Below, piece by piece: positions 22,072-22,956 of a stretch of 22,956 nt of DNA; position 1 is the stretch's first letter, and every line of letters starts with the position of its first letter. Source of the DNA: an uncultured Acinetobacter sp. (GTDB taxonomy: Bacteria > Cyanobacteriota > Vampirovibrionia > Gastranaerophilales > Gastranaerophilaceae); assembly GCA_946623365.1 (NCBI GenBank), contig CAMORE010000016.1, positions 1 through 22,956 on the forward strand. The letters are read 5' to 3'. Both the position numbers and the translations under genes were made by a program. The notes below the pieces were generated by a model. That model had not been told where the DNA came from, did not search any database, and worked only from the letters and a program-made list of their open reading frames with translations.

Positions 22072-22956
22072 ATGAACTCAATCAACACTGATGCATTATC
22101 TTCAATCGTACAGAAAAATTTATTGTCTTCTGTCGGGCAGCATAATGATAAAGTTGTTAAAAATAATCAACTAACAGATAATGCAGGTGCATGTTTAATG
22201 AATCCTGATGTGGCTCAAAAATATTCAAATTTTGAACTTTCAACGGATAATATAGCTGCGTTTAAAGATATGATTTCGACAGCTCAAAATTCATTATCTT
22301 TAATACAAATTCAAGCTCAGAGCATACATTCTCTTATTTCTAAAGCTCAAGGCGGAGAGCGTGGTTCAGATTTTATAAACAGTATAAATTCTGAGATAGC
22401 TGATAAAATTAATGAGATTAATAAGATTTTTCAAGAAACGGAATTTAACGGAATTAATCCGCTTGCAAGCTCTTTTGGAATAACTATACCTGATTGGCAG
22501 GATTATATAAAAGGAGCTGAAAAATCAGAAGAAACAGAAAATGAAGAAACTCCCGAAAGTGCAATTAAAGATGTGCTTGCAGATATAAATTTTGATTTTG
22601 ATATGTCAGCTGTTATGGATGGTCAGGAAATAAATATGAAAGCATCAGCTAATATCCAAATAGGATTTACGGAAGACGGAGCATTGCAAATAACGGTTGA
22701 TGCAGCTTTGGATTATGACTTGTCAGGGATTATGAGCGAAGGAGCAGAGTCTCCAAATGCACTTGATATTATTAATCGTTTCTTAGAACTGATAAGCGGA
22801 AAGCAAAATAGTCTTGGATATGCAAATCAGCTTATGGATAACATTTTTAATAAAGCCACAAATTATGCAGATGCTTTTATGGGATTGGAACTTCCTGAAA
22901 ACTCTGACGGCTCAACAGCTATCCAAGGACAAATGGTTCAACATGCAACAATAACA
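22072..22956 (+). CDS. Flagellin-like protein, N-terminal part
   Basis: Open to the window edge; 295 residues visible, so it is incomplete. The start ATG has AAAGGA 7 nt upstream. Residues about 3-20 (SINTDALSSIVQKNLL) and 68-132 resemble the flagellin D0/D1 helices: STAQNSLSLIQIQAQSIHSLI, then EIADKINEINKIFQETEFNG, the last close to flagellin's 'EINRIANTTEFNG'. After this, 145-165 is glutamate-rich and 165-220 is beta-rich (FDFDMSAVMDG, ASANIQIGFTEDGALQITVD), like an outer, variable domain. Residues 231-270 are helical again. The early segment lacks flagellin's usual 'SGLRINSAKDDAAG' block, reading NNQLTDNAGACLMNPD instead. It could be a divergent flagellin, a hook-associated relative or a helical-bundle secreted protein. 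No other flagellar gene is in view. Confidence 0.7.
   Translation, partial: MNSINTDALSSIVQKNLLSSVGQHNDKVVKNNQLTDNAGACLMNPDVAQKYSNFELSTDNIAAFKDMISTAQNSLSLIQIQAQSIHSLISKAQGGERGSDFINSINSEIADKINEINKIFQETEFNGINPLASSFGITIPDWQDYIKGAEKSEETENEETPESAIKDVLADINFDFDMSAVMDGQEINMKASANIQIGFTEDGALQITVDAALDYDLSGIMSEGAESPNALDIINRFLELISGKQNSLGYANQLMDNIFNKATNYADAFMGLELPENSDGSTAIQGQMVQHATIT

Noticed and set aside
1..22956. CRISPR arrays, tRNA or rRNA genes, insertion sequences, prophage genes
   Set aside because: I looked for regularly spaced repeats, cloverleaf-like blocks and transposase or integrase motifs and found none; the window reads as ordinary chromosome.

Overview
The window is AT-rich, gene-dense bacterial DNA. 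It most resembles a gut-type non-photosynthetic cyanobacterial relative (Vampirovibrionia/Melainabacteria, order Gastranaerophilales). That placement is inference. Supporting points are a ribosomal protein S12 whose C-terminal third reads like cyanobacterial S12 (RGTLDTAGV, RSKYGAK), Gram-negative envelope genes (KdsC for Kdo synthesis, an MlaA domain), an anaerobe-type ferredoxin/NAD(P)H electron-transfer subunit (NfnA), a glycogen synthase, and a flagellin-like protein. A 16S or marker-gene search would settle it.

Layout. 1-3.0 kb: the 3' end of glycogen synthase (glgA) faces purA across a shared terminator. Behind purA lies a two-gene unit, nfnA plus a small four-cysteine protein. 3.1-6.05 kb: a large minus-strand gene joins an MlaA/VacJ outer-membrane lipid domain to an alpha/beta hydrolase, followed by kdsC. 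6.1-9.8 kb: a plus-strand amidohydrolase and a 926-residue M16 metallopeptidase. 9.9-12.7 kb: an unrecognised two-repeat protein (minus) and a DUF4127 protein (plus). 12.7-16.3 kb: an overlapping minus-strand pair, an orphan ABC sugar-binding lipoprotein and an 870-residue single-pass membrane protein with a FimV/HubP-like layout. 16.5-17.8 kb: an overlapping plus-strand pair, a shortened PurN-like protein with a cysteine-rich tail and a shortened PurD-like ATP-grasp protein. 17.8-18.0 kb: a probable unannotated structured small RNA on the minus strand. 18.1-19.6 kb: a helical protein of unknown function and RNase HII (rnhB). 19.6-21.5 kb: an atypical histidine kinase and the rpsL-rpsG unit, which ends in a strong terminator with no fusA or tufA following. 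21.5-22.1 kb: a long non-coding stretch with the rpsL promoter, a structured leader and an inverted repeat. 22.07 kb to the end: the start of a flagellin-like gene.

Three things stand out. First, the PurN-like/PurD-like pair: both proteins are related to purine enzymes, both have lost key residues and domains, and they are translationally coupled, which looks like a repurposed two-protein system. Second, the MlaA-hydrolase fusion. Third, at least five genes have a -10-like box 5-8 nt before the ATG and no usable Shine-Dalgarno site, which predicts leaderless mRNAs. Most other genes have good AGGAG-type sites.
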